Shown: in pieces, positions 29,817 through 38,273 of the stretch | How the letters are laid out: each line of letters starts with the position of its first letter | How positions within the stretch are numbered: position 1 is the stretch's first letter | From: a virus | Reading direction: 5' to 3' (one strand) | DNA: 43,394 nt | Virus record (IMG/VR): IMGVR_UViG_3300020005_000016 | Coordinates: 1 to 43,394 of that record | Program-made: the position numbers and the translations under genes | Notes under the pieces: generated by a model | What the model saw: the letters and a program-made list of their open reading frames with translations, nothing else | What the model was told of the DNA's origin: nothing | The model's database searches: none

Positions 29817-31119
29817 AGACTATCAGCTTCCGTTTCTTAGTGCGATGGATTCGGGTGTGCTTCGAGCGGTGCTTGTTTGGCACAGACGTTCAGGAAAAGA
29901 TAAAACAGTTTTACAGTATGTAGTGAAGTCAATGCTAAAGCGTGTCGGGACTTATTGGTATATCTTTCCGACATTCAACCAGGGCCGAAAGGCATTATGG
30001 GACGGCATAGACAAAGACGGCTTCAAGCTGATGAACCACTTTCCCGATGAGATTGTCACCGCACGCAATGAATCAGAAATGCGAATTGAATTGTTTAACG
30101 GTTCTGCATTCCAGATTATAGGCGGAGACACAATCATCAGTAACGTGGGAGCTAACCCGCTTGGCGTAGTGTTCTCCGAGTTTCCAGTGGGCAAAGCGAG
30201 TGCTTGGGACTATATTCGCCCGATACTTGCTGAAAACGGAGGCTTTGCAGTCTTTGACTTCACTCCTAGAGGAATGAATCACGGATGGAAGATATTACAG
30301 CAGGCCCAAGCCGAGCCAGGATGGTTCGCACAGATTTTAACAGTAGAGGATACGAAAGTTTTAAGTCCTGAAGTCCTGGAAGAAGAACGAAGGCAGATGC
30401 CTGAAGACTTGTTTTACCAGGAATACTATTGCAGGTTTATCGAAGGGGCAGGGCAGTTCTTTAGAAACATTGACCGATGTATATACGATGACAAGCTAGA
30501 GCCAGATGCGGACAAGAAATTCAGCATCACGCCAGCCAAGACGTTCAGGCTCGGTGTAGACTTGGGAAAGTATAATGACTTTACCGTGATTACTCCTGTG
30601 GACCTAAATACTTTCAAGGTTGGGCAGGCAGAGCGATTCAATCAGATTGATTACTCGCTGCAGAAGGCCCGCATTGAGTCGCAATACTTCAAATATCACA
30701 AGGCCGAGATACGAATAGACTCAACTGGCTTAGGCGAACCGATATATGATGACTTGCTTGAACGAAAATTAAGAGTTACTCCGTTTCACTTCACTGAAGT
30801 CTCACGCAGGAACTTACTGGTCAATCTACAATTACTGTTGGAGCAGGAGACAATCAAAATCCCGAATGACCCGATATTACTGGATGAGCTTAGAAGTTTC
30901 CAATACGAGCTTGGCGAGAATGGCAAGGTAAAGATTGTAGTGCCTGAAGGCATCCACGATGATATGGTGATGAGCTTAGCTCTCGCAGTCTGGGACTTGC
31001 CAGTCAAACCGATTCCCGAAAAGAAGTCATCAGAGCGGGCAGTTCTCAAAGAGTTCGATTACTTTAAGAAGCAGCACAAGGATAAATACTTTACAGGCTC
31101 AAGCTACTTACGCAAATGA
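29764..31119 (+). CDS. terL: Terminase large subunit
   Basis: This 451-residue ATPase-nuclease packages DNA into the head. An atypical Walker A is WHRRSGKDKT (39-48), Walker B is GVVFSEF (134-140), and FDFTPRG (164-170) resembles the coupling motif. The RNase H-like nuclease follows, with VDLGKYND (D266), RIDSTGLGE (D319) and HDDMVMS (D399/D400). It follows the small subunit and precedes the portal. Family and role are clear; its DNA-end type is not. Confidence 0.93.
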   Translation: MAKTQPLEITIPYQFTPRDYQLPFLSAMDSGVLRAVLVWHRRSGKDKTVLQYVVKSMLKRVGTYWYIFPTFNQGRKALWDGIDKDGFKLMNHFPDEIVTARNESEMRIELFNGSAFQIIGGDTIISNVGANPLGVVFSEFPVGKASAWDYIRPILAENGGFAVFDFTPRGMNHGWKILQQAQAEPGWFAQILTVEDTKVLSPEVLEEERRQMPEDLFYQEYYCRFIEGAGQFFRNIDRCIYDDKLEPDADKKFSITPAKTFRLGVDLGKYNDFTVITPVDLNTFKVGQAERFNQIDYSLQKARIESQYFKYHKAEIRIDSTGLGEPIYDDLLERKLRVTPFHFTEVSRRNLLVNLQLLLEQETIKIPNDPILLDELRSFQYELGENGKVKIVVPEGIHDDMVMSLALAVWDLPVKPIPEKKSSERAVLKEFDYFKKQHKDKYFTGSSYLRK

Positions 31120-31265
31120 AAATAACTCACGAACAGTGGAAACATTACACGATTACGCATATTGACCACGAAGATGGAAGGCACGAAACGCATTACGAGC
31201 CAGCGATAACCTTTAGAGACAGTGAAGAATATATAAAAGAGAAAAACATTAACCCAATTAACTAA
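31116..31265 (+). CDS. 49-residue His-rich peptide
   Basis: Its ATG overlaps the TerL stop (ATGA). The product MKITHEQWKHYTITHIDHED is rich in His and acidic residues. A metal-binding peptide is conceivable, but nothing further is seen. Function unknown. Confidence 0.55.
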   Translation: MKITHEQWKHYTITHIDHEDGRHETHYEPAITFRDSEEYIKEKNINPIN

Positions 31266-31266
31266 T

Positions 31267-31503
31267 ATGAATGACCATCAAGACAACGGGGCGACTGCTT
31301 TAGCTCCGAATGTGCCAACAAACAAGCACGCTGGCGTTACACAAGTGAAGAATGGGTATATAATTTATGCAGGAACGGCAACGCTGGTGGCTTACACCTT
31401 CGATGAGCTGGTGAAACACCTGGCGGAAGTCTTCGGAACACCCGCAGATATGACCCCAGTGCAGCCAGTGCAGTCTGAACCTGGTGCTCCGACAAGTAAC
31501 TAA
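31267..31503 (+). CDS. 78-residue unrecognised protein of the packaging region
   Basis: The protein begins MNDHQDNGATALAPNVPTNK and has a small beta-helix block (KNGYIIYAGTATLVAYTFDE followed by LVKHLAEVF) and a Pro-rich end. It sits between the terminase and portal genes. Function unknown. Confidence 0.55.
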   Translation: MNDHQDNGATALAPNVPTNKHAGVTQVKNGYIIYAGTATLVAYTFDELVKHLAEVFGTPADMTPVQPVQSEPGAPTSN

Positions 31504-31508
31504 ACCAT

Positions 31509-31691
31509 ATGAAATACTGTGAAGAAAATGGCCATCACTATACGCATTGTTTTAGGTCCAAGACCACACTTTACTGGGCTTGCACTCAATGCGGAGACCT
31601 AACCAAGTTCGATGTATCAGAGGCGTTAGCTCCCCTAGACGTAAGCTCGCTGCCCACTGTCAAAGCAGTTACACCGACACCAACAATTTAA
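31509..31691 (+). CDS. 60-residue zinc-binding-like protein
   Basis: It has HHYTHCF, then WACTQCGDLTKF (CxxC) and a Thr/Pro-rich end. A zinc site from the CxxC and His cluster is likely. It precedes the structured intergenic region upstream of the portal gene. Function unknown. Confidence 0.55.
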   Translation: MKYCEENGHHYTHCFRSKTTLYWACTQCGDLTKFDVSEALAPLDVSSLPTVKAVTPTPTI

Positions 31692-31706
31692 TAATCTTTA
31701 GGCCAA

Positions 31707-31805
31707 AGCTGGACACTTCGGGTTTTCCTTCGGGAGATTCGGAAAGTTGCGTCCAGCTCTTTCCGACTCCGTATGAGAACCTGTAACAAGGTTCTCTTTA
31801 TTTAT
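31707..31805 (+). promoter_or_regulatory. Two stem-loops in the portal gene leader
   Basis: AGCTGGAC (31707-31714) pairs with GTCCAGCT (31751-31758), with TTTCC/GGAAA inside. GAGAACC (31775-31781) pairs with GGTTCTC (31790-31796), followed by TTTATTTAT up to the portal ATG at 31806. The second is terminator-like. It may set the ratio of packaging to head gene transcripts. Confidence 0.55.
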
Positions 31806-33821
31806 ATGGCTACAGCAATAAACAAAATCAAAGAAGTAAACCAAAGCCTGCTCACTCCGACTTACCAGGCGAGTGATGAGGAAAAAGTTGCAATCCAAAA
31901 GGTTGCACGCAAGTTTGTGTCAGACAGGCTGGTTATTTTCCGTTCGTATAATCAGTTTAACAACCGCAGTCTGTTTGATTCGATTGATGACTGGACTAAA
32001 CGCTGGAACGGATATATCCCGCCGAATGATTTGGTTTCAGGCAACCCAACCTCAAACATTTTCTTAAACTTTACCCGCAATGTCATCATTGGTTATTTGG
32101 CGAAGGTGGCGATGCAACTGCCAGAGCCTAAAATCGTAGCCGTGAACAAAGCCACAGGCGTTATCAACAAGAAACTGGCTGATGTGCTCAAGGATTTGAA
32201 TGACTACAGTTTGAATGAGGAGAATGGCTCGGCTCGCCTGCTTGAAGTGGCCCTAGAGTGCACAGTCAAAGGCACAGCGATTGTTTATGAAGGCTACGTC
32301 AAGAACAGCCAGAAGGTTAAGACCCCGATTAAATACAACGAAGAAAACGGCCAGATTGAATATCAGACAGAGGAACGAACTTTATATGATAATTGTTTCC
32401 AGCAAGTAGTCCCGCTTGAGGATTTTTACCCATCCAACCCTTATGAGGCTGACTTGCAGAAGCAACCGCACGTGATTTGGAGACGAATCACCAGCTATGA
32501 CGAGGCGTGGAGCGAGTTTTCACATTACAGGAATTGGAAATACGTGAAGCCAGGCGGATACACGATGACCGCAGAGCCTACAACTTTTTACAGAAACAAA
32601 CTTTACACGGAACTCGCAGAGAACCAGGTAGAGATTTTAAGATACTACTGTCGCAGGGATAACGAGCACATTGTTACAGTCAACGGCATTGTGATGTATC
32701 AAGGGCCTATCCCGTTCAAGGATGGCAAGTATCCATTTGCAAAATATATATTTGAACCGTTTGAAAACGCATTCTTTTGGGGTGCAGGTGCTCCGAACAA
32801 GTTTATGGGCGAGCAGGATGTGCAGAACACCCTGATTAACCTGATGCTTGATAAGACCTACGCCAGCTTGCTGCCTTATGGTATGTCTTCAGACTTGGAT
32901 GACATTGTTGAAGATGACACGCTTGCTCCGAACAAGATTCGCAAGGTTTCCGACATTACCAAGTGGAAATTTGACACATTGCCTGGAGTATCGGCTGGTG
33001 AACAGACGATGTTTCAAACAGTGATGAACCTGGCCCGTGATAACTCTGGCTTAGTTGGTGCAGGACAGCAGTATTCTCCAAAGGGCGGGAAGCTCAACGT
33101 CAGACAGGTCCTATTACAACAGCAAGAGTCAATGCAAAAGCTGACATTCAATATGAATTTCTTAGAAGACGGCGAACGAGACCGCACTGACCTTAGAGTC
33201 TCCCACATTTTGCAGTTCTATTCCATCCCACGCATCGAGAAAGTCACAGGCAAGAATGGCAAAGAGGTTGAAGACTTATTTTACCGAGACATTCGCTTAA
33301 ATGACGTGGAACTTTCCGATGGCAAACGTGGCTCACGCATTATCAAGCTAACAGACCAGGATACTGCAATGAATCCAGATGAACGGCAGAAAATGGCAGA
33401 CCACTTATCAGTTCTGGAAGCTGCAGGTGAAGCATCGGGAACTCCAACCGAAGCCCTGGCTGTGCCTATTCAAATGTTTGAAGACCATAATGTCCAAGTT
33501 CAGATTGTTAAATCCAGTTCCTTTGAACGAAACCAAGCCCTTGACCAAGCTATGAGGCAGGAATACGCCCAGTGGCGTCTATCTCTCGCACAAATCGTGC
33601 CAGTAAATGCAAAAGAACTCGTAGCTTGGGTAGATGAATCCTACGATGTAGACCCAACCAGATTTGACGTTGAAGGAGTTAACCAGCCTAACGGAATGCA
33701 GCAACAGCAGCAGATGCAGGCAGCCTCGCAAGGCCAGACTGCAGCAGGACCAGTTGCCACGCCTCCAGGCCCGCCAGTCTCGGCAAATCCGATGACGGGA
33801 CTAGGAGAACTTGGCGGATGA
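31806..33821 (+). CDS. Portal protein
   Basis: The ATG at 31806 (671 residues, TATATGGCT context) is preferred to 31773, because the longer start would lie in the stem-loop leader. The position after terminase, the length and features such as RRITSYDEAW and PFENAFFWGAGAPN followed by FMGEQDVQNTLINLM (a clip/wing-like region) fit a podovirus-type portal. The end is Gln-rich (MQQQQQMQAASQGQ). Portals form the dodecameric ring through which DNA passes. Confidence 0.85.
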   Translation: MATAINKIKEVNQSLLTPTYQASDEEKVAIQKVARKFVSDRLVIFRSYNQFNNRSLFDSIDDWTKRWNGYIPPNDLVSGNPTSNIFLNFTRNVIIGYLAKVAMQLPEPKIVAVNKATGVINKKLADVLKDLNDYSLNEENGSARLLEVALECTVKGTAIVYEGYVKNSQKVKTPIKYNEENGQIEYQTEERTLYDNCFQQVVPLEDFYPSNPYEADLQKQPHVIWRRITSYDEAWSEFSHYRNWKYVKPGGYTMTAEPTTFYRNKLYTELAENQVEILRYYCRRDNEHIVTVNGIVMYQGPIPFKDGKYPFAKYIFEPFENAFFWGAGAPNKFMGEQDVQNTLINLMLDKTYASLLPYGMSSDLDDIVEDDTLAPNKIRKVSDITKWKFDTLPGVSAGEQTMFQTVMNLARDNSGLVGAGQQYSPKGGKLNVRQVLLQQQESMQKLTFNMNFLEDGERDRTDLRVSHILQFYSIPRIEKVTGKNGKEVEDLFYRDIRLNDVELSDGKRGSRIIKLTDQDTAMNPDERQKMADHLSVLEAAGEASGTPTEALAVPIQMFEDHNVQVQIVKSSSFERNQALDQAMRQEYAQWRLSLAQIVPVNAKELVAWVDESYDVDPTRFDVEGVNQPNGMQQQQQMQAASQGQTAAGPVATPPGPPVSANPMTGLGELGG

Positions 33822-34150
33822 CAGAGGAAAAGTTCACCAAGAAAGTAAACGATAGGTTGGAGAAACTGTTTGACCTTTACCCGATTGAAGATTTGAGACC
33901 CAGTGAAGTCAACGAAGAAATGAAGGCAGGATTAGCGAGGCTATATGCCGACAGAGGCCAAAGGATGTATCTTGAAAACGCAGTCAAAATTGCCATCAAG
34001 AATATGTCGGTAGCTCCCACTCCACTGGAAATAAATTATTATAAATCTCGCATTGACTGCTTGGAGCAGCTCTTGGCCAAAGGCCAACAGTGCTTCGCAA
34101 CAGGCGAGGTTGGGAAAGGTCTTAGAGACAATGCCACTAAAAAAGGGTAA
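33818..34150 (+). CDS. 110-residue head-region protein
   Basis: It overlaps the portal gene by ATGA. Its helical sequence ([40 protein letters not shown]) may interact with the portal or the scaffold. No family is recognised. It overlaps the next gene by 20 bases. Confidence 0.6.
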   Translation: MTEEKFTKKVNDRLEKLFDLYPIEDLRPSEVNEEMKAGLARLYADRGQRMYLENAVKIAIKNMSVAPTPLEINYYKSRIDCLEQLLAKGQQCFATGEVGKGLRDNATKKG

Positions 34151-34322
34151 ATCTAAAAAAACTGTGAGTTCAAATATCTCCGAGCTTGTGAGAAGTGGTC
34201 GGCCTCAAAAGCAAGCCATTGCAATCGCAATGTCTAAGGCAGGTAAATCCAAGAAGAAAAAGTCCGACAAGCGGGCTTATGAAAACACTCGCAGAGCAGT
34301 ATTTGGAATTAAGAAGAACTAA
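34131..34322 (+). CDS. Small basic phage protein (DUF6496-like)
   Basis: From the ATG at 34131 the protein has 63 residues, with [20 protein letters not shown] and [17 protein letters not shown]. This [19 protein letters not shown] pattern is a common phage small-protein signature, often found near head genes. Its basic end could bind DNA. The function is not known. Confidence 0.75.
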   Translation: MPLKKGKSKKTVSSNISELVRSGRPQKQAIAIAMSKAGKSKKKKSDKRAYENTRRAVFGIKKN

Positions 34323-34323
34323 T

Positions 34324-34533
34324 ATGACATACGCACAACGACACAAGAACGATAAATCGCTGAAAGGCGAACGCACTGGTGGCACTCGACCCGCAAGGGC
34401 CAGTGACGTAACCAAAGACCCGTCTGGGATGGTCCATAAACCGATTGACGGCTTGGCCTATACCACGATGAATGACTACGATGAGCCAGAAAGTTCGGAC
34501 AACCTCAAAGGTCGCAAAGGGAAAGGTAACTAA
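34324..34533 (+). CDS. 69-residue hydrophilic protein
   Basis: The ATG at 34324 follows the previous stop by one base. The product (MTYAQRHKNDKSLKGERTGG) is hydrophilic with a basic end (LKGRKGKGN). Function unknown; location suggests a head-assembly or packaged-protein role. Confidence 0.55.
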   Translation: MTYAQRHKNDKSLKGERTGGTRPARASDVTKDPSGMVHKPIDGLAYTTMNDYDEPESSDNLKGRKGKGN

Positions 34534-34534
34534 T

Positions 34535-34672
34535 ATGCCGAAAACTAAACTCAAAATTGTTAAGAAACACTCGAAGGTCAAGAAGTCAAAAGGCTATAAC
34601 GCTAAGGCTTATGGCAAGATGCACAGCAAAGTCTTTGGACTAGCCAAGTCTGAAGATTCAGGTAAGCGATAA
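34535..34672 (+). CDS. 45-residue very basic peptide
   Basis: MPKTKLKIVKKHSKVKKSKG has a very high Lys content, suggesting DNA binding inside the head. It starts one base after the previous stop and precedes a structured intergenic region. Function is inferred from charge only. Confidence 0.55.
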   Translation: MPKTKLKIVKKHSKVKKSKGYNAKAYGKMHSKVFGLAKSEDSGKR

Positions 34673-34685
34673 TCTAATTCTGTTC

Positions 34686-34737
34686 GGGCACATAGGTTCT
34701 CTCGCTTGTGTGCCCAATAGAGGATTAGAAAACCTCT
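34686..34737 (+). promoter_or_regulatory. Stem-loops in the leader of the scaffold-like gene
   Basis: GGGCACA (34686-34692) pairs with TGTGCCC (34709-34715). AGAGG (34719-34723) pairs with CCTCT (34733-34737). The remainder of the gap up to 34820 has a direct repeat (AGAGCGGTGGGTG and AGAGCGGTAGGTG) but no gene. No strong T tract follows, so RNA processing or stability is as likely as termination. Confidence 0.45.
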
Positions 34738-34820
34738 TATCATTAACCAGAGCGGTGGGTGGTATATCTCATCGGTAAGTGCAGAGCGGTAGGTGCACGC
34801 AAATATCCTATCGGAAACAT

Positions 34821-35549
34821 ATGGCAACAAATGATATTGATAATAAAGTCAACGATGACAAGGAGAAAGAAACTCCAGCTCCAGCGATAGAGCCTGAAAA
34901 GACTCCAGAGCCAAAAACTGACCCAGAAGTTGAGAAGAAGAAAGCGGAACTGGCCGAACTCGAAACAGCAAAAGAATCTGCCCTCGCAGAGCTGCAACGA
35001 ATCAGGTCCGAGAAACGGGATGCCAAGAAAGCTCCACCGAAAGATGGAGAAGAAGAAATCCCAACTATTGATGATAATGACCCGTCTGCAAAGGCGTGGA
35101 ATCAACGCATCAAAGACACGGTTAATCCCTATCAGCAACAGGTTGAGCAGGGACGAGCGGAAATTAGGCAGTTCGCATTTGATAAATTTTTGGCCGACAA
35201 GCCATCGTTATCAAAGAACCCAGCCAAAATCAAAGAGCTGATGGCGACTTATGAGAAAATAAGGACGGCATCAGAAAGCACAACGGAAGGCGTGCTGCTG
35301 GATTTGGACAAAGCCTACGCTGCAACTTTTCACAAGGAACTTTTGGACGCTGCACGGCAAGGCAGAATAGATGACGCTAAGAATAACGCTATCTTTTCTG
35401 ACATTGCAGTCAGCAGAGGTTCAACAGCTTATACAGCCCCGAAACTTACACTCCCTAAATTATCTCCTGAAGAAGAACTCCAATTAGCAAAATGGGGTAT
35501 GACCAAAGAAGAATGGTTTAAGATGAAGTCGGAAGTCAAAGAGCAGTAA
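34821..35549 (+). CDS. Scaffolding-like protein
   Basis: From the ATG at 34821 (AACATATGGCA) the protein has 242 residues. The N-terminal third is acidic and Pro-rich (IEPEKTPEPKTDPEVEKKKA), the centre is a coiled coil (AELETAKESALAELQRIR), and the C-terminus ends in a charged amphipathic segment (LAKWGMTKEEWFKMKSEV). This highly soluble helical protein directly before the capsid genes is typical of phage scaffolds that guide capsid assembly. Confidence 0.75.
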   Translation: MATNDIDNKVNDDKEKETPAPAIEPEKTPEPKTDPEVEKKKAELAELETAKESALAELQRIRSEKRDAKKAPPKDGEEEIPTIDDNDPSAKAWNQRIKDTVNPYQQQVEQGRAEIRQFAFDKFLADKPSLSKNPAKIKELMATYEKIRTASESTTEGVLLDLDKAYAATFHKELLDAARQGRIDDAKNNAIFSDIAVSRGSTAYTAPKLTLPKLSPEEELQLAKWGMTKEEWFKMKSEVKEQ

Positions 35550-35599
35550 GCGTGGTCGGGTTGAGCCTGGAGAATCATTAAATAGGATAATAGATTTTT

Positions 35600-36106
35600 A
35601 TGGCATTATTTGGAGCACAGGTGACAACTTCACCTAATAATCCTACAAACACTGACGGCGGACGTGTCTACGGTAAAAATTCGGAAGCATTTACTGCTAA
35701 CGACTTAGTAACCAACGGTGCGGGCGTGCTCGAAGTGGCTGCAGCAAGTGAATCTATCTACGGCGTTATTTTGAAAACTCAAACTATGGCTGCGGATAAC
35801 GTCACTGTTGCTAAAATCAAACCTCTCGTGTTCCCAGTTGACCAACAGTATGAATGGTTGATGGGAACTAACGCTGACCTCGACCCAGCAGCTTCCGTTG
35901 GTGTTTATTACAACATTACTGGAACAACTGGTGCTCAACAGGTTGACGTTACAGGCGGGGCTACGACTGGCTTAGGCCGTGTAGTTATCTGCACAGCAGT
36001 AGACCCTCAACAAAAGGGTGGAACTGGGGCAGGTTCAGGTTTGCGTGAAGGATTGTTCAAAATTGTCAAACCATCTGATATTCGACAGATTGGGCTTTCT
36101 AGCTAA
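35600..36106 (+). CDS. Capsid decoration/structural protein candidate
   Basis: This 168-residue protein is Gly-, Ala- and Thr-rich and largely beta (LEVAAASESIYGVILKTQTM, QVDVTGGATTGLGRVV). A small beta-rich protein between the scaffold and major capsid genes is usually a head decoration protein. It starts without a Shine-Dalgarno, in the TTTATGGCA context. No sequence family is named. Confidence 0.6.
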   Translation: MALFGAQVTTSPNNPTNTDGGRVYGKNSEAFTANDLVTNGAGVLEVAAASESIYGVILKTQTMAADNVTVAKIKPLVFPVDQQYEWLMGTNADLDPAASVGVYYNITGTTGAQQVDVTGGATTGLGRVVICTAVDPQQKGGTGAGSGLREGLFKIVKPSDIRQIGLSS

Positions 36107-36112
36107 AATTTT

Positions 36113-37036
36113 ATGGCAACAATTCAACAATTATTTGATTTGGCTGACCCCCGCATTCGGCATATCTGGGATGAAAAGCAAACACAGCTTTCCACCAGAA
36201 CCGAATACGCAAGATTAGGCTTTAAGGACTGGACTGCAGAAATATTGGATTCTAAGTTTGAGAATTTCACTGGCTTGGGCATTGCTCAACAGACTGGTGA
36301 ACAAGAACCATATCATCGTGATGATATTCAGCAAGCCAAACAAGTCACTATTACCCCAGTAAAGTTCACTTCAGCAATTTCTATTTCTGAAGAAATGCTT
36401 AGATTCAACCTCTGGCCAGAGATTAACAATTTGGTCGGCGGAGTGGCTAACGCATTGAACGCTCGTATTGATACCAACGCATCCAAGATTTATTACTTGG
36501 GCTTTGGCACTACGTTCTTCACTGGTGGCGATGGTAAGGCTTTGTTTGCTACTGACCATCCGATGAACGATGGAAGCACGCAGAGTAACTCATTGGTTAC
36601 GGCGTCTCTCTCTTATGACAATTTGAAAGCTGCTTTGCAAAGAATGGATTTGTTCTACGATGACCGAGGAATCCGCTTACTACCTTGTAAAAAGTATAAG
36701 CTGATTGTTGGTCGCAGGAACAAAGAAAGAGCATTGGAAGTTATGCGTTCCATTGGCAACCCTGATTCAGCTAACCGCATCTCAAACGTGTTTGGGATGG
36801 AAGGTGACATTGAGTTAGTGGTTTCCAACTGGTTTCCAGACGCTTTCCAATTCTACTGGTTCGTAGTTGACGAAGACCGTGCATCATATATGAATTTTAT
36901 GGTGTGGGGTTGGAGACCAAAGTTCGATGATGATAAAGTTATCAACAACGGCACTAAGGTTTACACTGGTTCAACGATGTTCCAGCCAGGCTTTCAGTCT
37001 TGGCAGTTTGCAATCGGTTCAGCAGCAACCACCTAA
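36113..37036 (+). CDS. Major capsid protein (Mu gpT-like, HK97 fold)
   Basis: This 307-residue protein has features of the Mu gpT-type capsid family: an N-terminal helical arm, then VTITPVKFTSAISISEEM and KALFATDHPMNDGSTQSNSL, with a beta-rich end. LFATDHP is a hallmark of this family. The gene follows the scaffold and decoration genes. It is expected to be abundant. It starts without a Shine-Dalgarno. Confidence 0.88.
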   Translation: MATIQQLFDLADPRIRHIWDEKQTQLSTRTEYARLGFKDWTAEILDSKFENFTGLGIAQQTGEQEPYHRDDIQQAKQVTITPVKFTSAISISEEMLRFNLWPEINNLVGGVANALNARIDTNASKIYYLGFGTTFFTGGDGKALFATDHPMNDGSTQSNSLVTASLSYDNLKAALQRMDLFYDDRGIRLLPCKKYKLIVGRRNKERALEVMRSIGNPDSANRISNVFGMEGDIELVVSNWFPDAFQFYWFVVDEDRASYMNFMVWGWRPKFDDDKVINNGTKVYTGSTMFQPGFQSWQFAIGSAATT

Positions 37037-37038
37037 CG

Positions 37039-37099
37039 AACCCTTGTCCTGGGTTTATCACTCAACAGGAAAAGGTTTGCGGTTCATCCATAAACCGCA
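37039..37099 (+). promoter_or_regulatory. Two stem-loops after the major capsid gene
   Basis: AACCC (37039-37043) pairs with GGGTT (37051-37055). TGCGGTT (37078-37084) pairs with AACCGCA (37093-37099) around eight bases. No T tract follows on the + strand. They may protect the 3' end of the abundant capsid mRNA. Confidence 0.45.
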
Positions 37100-37145
37100 T
37101 CAATAAAACTTGTATCTTTAATCGCCAAGAGCAAGAATCAGATAT

Positions 37146-37490
37146 ATGCGATTCCAACAACTTAAACTTCAAAAAGGACATTCTACTAAGGCCGAGCGAA
37201 GGTTTCTGGAGCTTTGCAAAAAGCTGCACATACCTTTCCAAGCCAAAGTTAAAATCAACGGTCAGGAAATTGATTTTCTTATCGGCAAGTATGCGATAGA
37301 GATTGATGGTCACACCCAGAACACCAGGAAAAATCTTATGTTGGTCGAGCAGGGATTCACTCCTATCCACATAGACAACTGGGCTGTAGATACTGGCCTT
37401 GAGGAATGGTTAAAAAATATATGTCAGCAGGAGCAGGAACAAATTTCTTCACCCCGCTTTCAGGGTCAACCCACACGCAGATTGCCTTAA
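37146..37490 (+). CDS. Small Vsr/DUF559-like nuclease
   Basis: This 114-residue protein has EIDFLIG (E41, D43) followed by AIEIDGHTQ (E52, D54, H56) and a mixed alpha/beta frame. The pattern is that of PD-(D/E)XK or Vsr-like very short nucleases, including homing-type free-standing enzymes. It stands between the major capsid gene and the first collagen-like gene, and its last 70 bases overlap that gene. Insertion into an otherwise structural series is typical of mobile homing nucleases; the activity is inferred. Confidence 0.7.
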   Translation: MRFQQLKLQKGHSTKAERRFLELCKKLHIPFQAKVKINGQEIDFLIGKYAIEIDGHTQNTRKNLMLVEQGFTPIHIDNWAVDTGLEEWLKNICQQEQEQISSPRFQGQPTRRLP

Positions 37491-37765
37491 CTGATTCAAA
37501 CCAGTTGGCAATGTTGGTCAGTTGTGACACGACTCCTGAAACGCAGGCTGCCACTTATCAAGTAGGCTGTATCTTAATCCGCACGGATAACGGAACACTC
37601 TATTCGATGACAGGCACGACAGCTTCCCCTTCGTGGACTCTAAACGGTGTTGGTTCAGTCGGACCTACTGGAGCTACTGGTTACAGTGGTTACACAGGAC
37701 GCACAGGCTACACTGGTTACACAGGTCCAACTGGGTATACAGGTTATACTGGCCCAGGTCCGTAG
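37421..37765 (+). CDS. Short protein with collagen-like C-terminal repeat
   Basis: From the ATG at 37421 the protein has 114 residues. A compact N-terminal part (MSAGAGTNFFTPLSGSTHTQ, then LAMLVSCDTTP) is followed, from about residue 82, by collagen-like triplets ([26 protein letters not shown]). It ends within the repeat. Collagen-like ends usually trimerise, so this could be a head or tail fibre bearing a Gly-X-Y stalk. The same repeat dominates the 40592-41899 fibre. Confidence 0.75.
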   Translation: MSAGAGTNFFTPLSGSTHTQIALTDSNQLAMLVSCDTTPETQAATYQVGCILIRTDNGTLYSMTGTTASPSWTLNGVGSVGPTGATGYSGYTGRTGYTGYTGPTGYTGYTGPGP

Positions 37766-37782
37766 TAACATTCGTTTTTCTC

Positions 37783-37835
37783 TCCCGCTCTCTTTTTCAG
37801 CTCCAAAAAAGGGCTAGTAAAACAGCAGAGCGGGA
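37783..37835 (+). promoter_or_regulatory. Long stem-loop before the 37870 gene
   Basis: TCCCGCTCT (37783-37791) pairs perfectly with AGAGCGGGA (37827-37835), nine base pairs, around 35 bases. It lies 34 bases before the next start. No T tract follows on the + strand, so a translational or stability role is as likely as termination. Confidence 0.5.
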
Positions 37836-37869
37836 TTCTAAAAGGTCGTAACCAAGAAAGAATAAATAT

Positions 37870-38253
37870 ATGGCATTGCCATTTTCAACAAACGTAAATG
37901 TATTAGATGCTGTCACAGCGACAGTTGCTAATACTGCTGCAAAGGTTTATGACGTTTCTGAACGCCAAGTAAAATCAATCCAGTTTACGACTGCTAATCA
38001 TACTTCTGGGAATGGAGTATTCGGAGTAGAAGTTTCTAATGATGGTGTAAATTTCGTTGTTTACAGCCGATTGATTCCTAATTTAGCGGGAACTAACGCC
38101 CAAACCAACGCTGCAGTTCCAGCCCCAACACAGAGCACTAATACCAGTGCAATCTTTTTCTTCCCTGTAGAAGATTACTTTAGGTATGTCCGTGTGTTCG
38201 TAACCGTTACTACTGACGGAACTTATACAGCTACTTTGCAAGCAGCAGGTTAA
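37870..38253 (+). CDS. Beta-sandwich structural protein
   Basis: The 127-residue protein (MALPFSTNVNVLDAVTATVA) is beta-rich, with VEVSNDGVNFVVYSRLIPN and FRYVRVFVTVTTDGTYTATL. The pattern resembles phage structural Ig/discoidin-like domains used as tail or head adaptors. It starts without a Shine-Dalgarno (ATATATGGCA). The position within the head-tail joining segment fits a connector or decoration protein. Confidence 0.6.
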   Translation: MALPFSTNVNVLDAVTATVANTAAKVYDVSERQVKSIQFTTANHTSGNGVFGVEVSNDGVNFVVYSRLIPNLAGTNAQTNAAVPAPTQSTNTSAIFFFPVEDYFRYVRVFVTVTTDGTYTATLQAAG

Positions 38254-38273
38254 TAATTAAGAAAGGTAAACAT

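Noticed and set aside
34738-34820. A tRNA-like stretch (GCGGTGGGTGGTATATCTC and a later GGTAAG)
   Set aside because: No T-arm, no matching acceptor stem and no CCA; the D-arm-like part is isolated.
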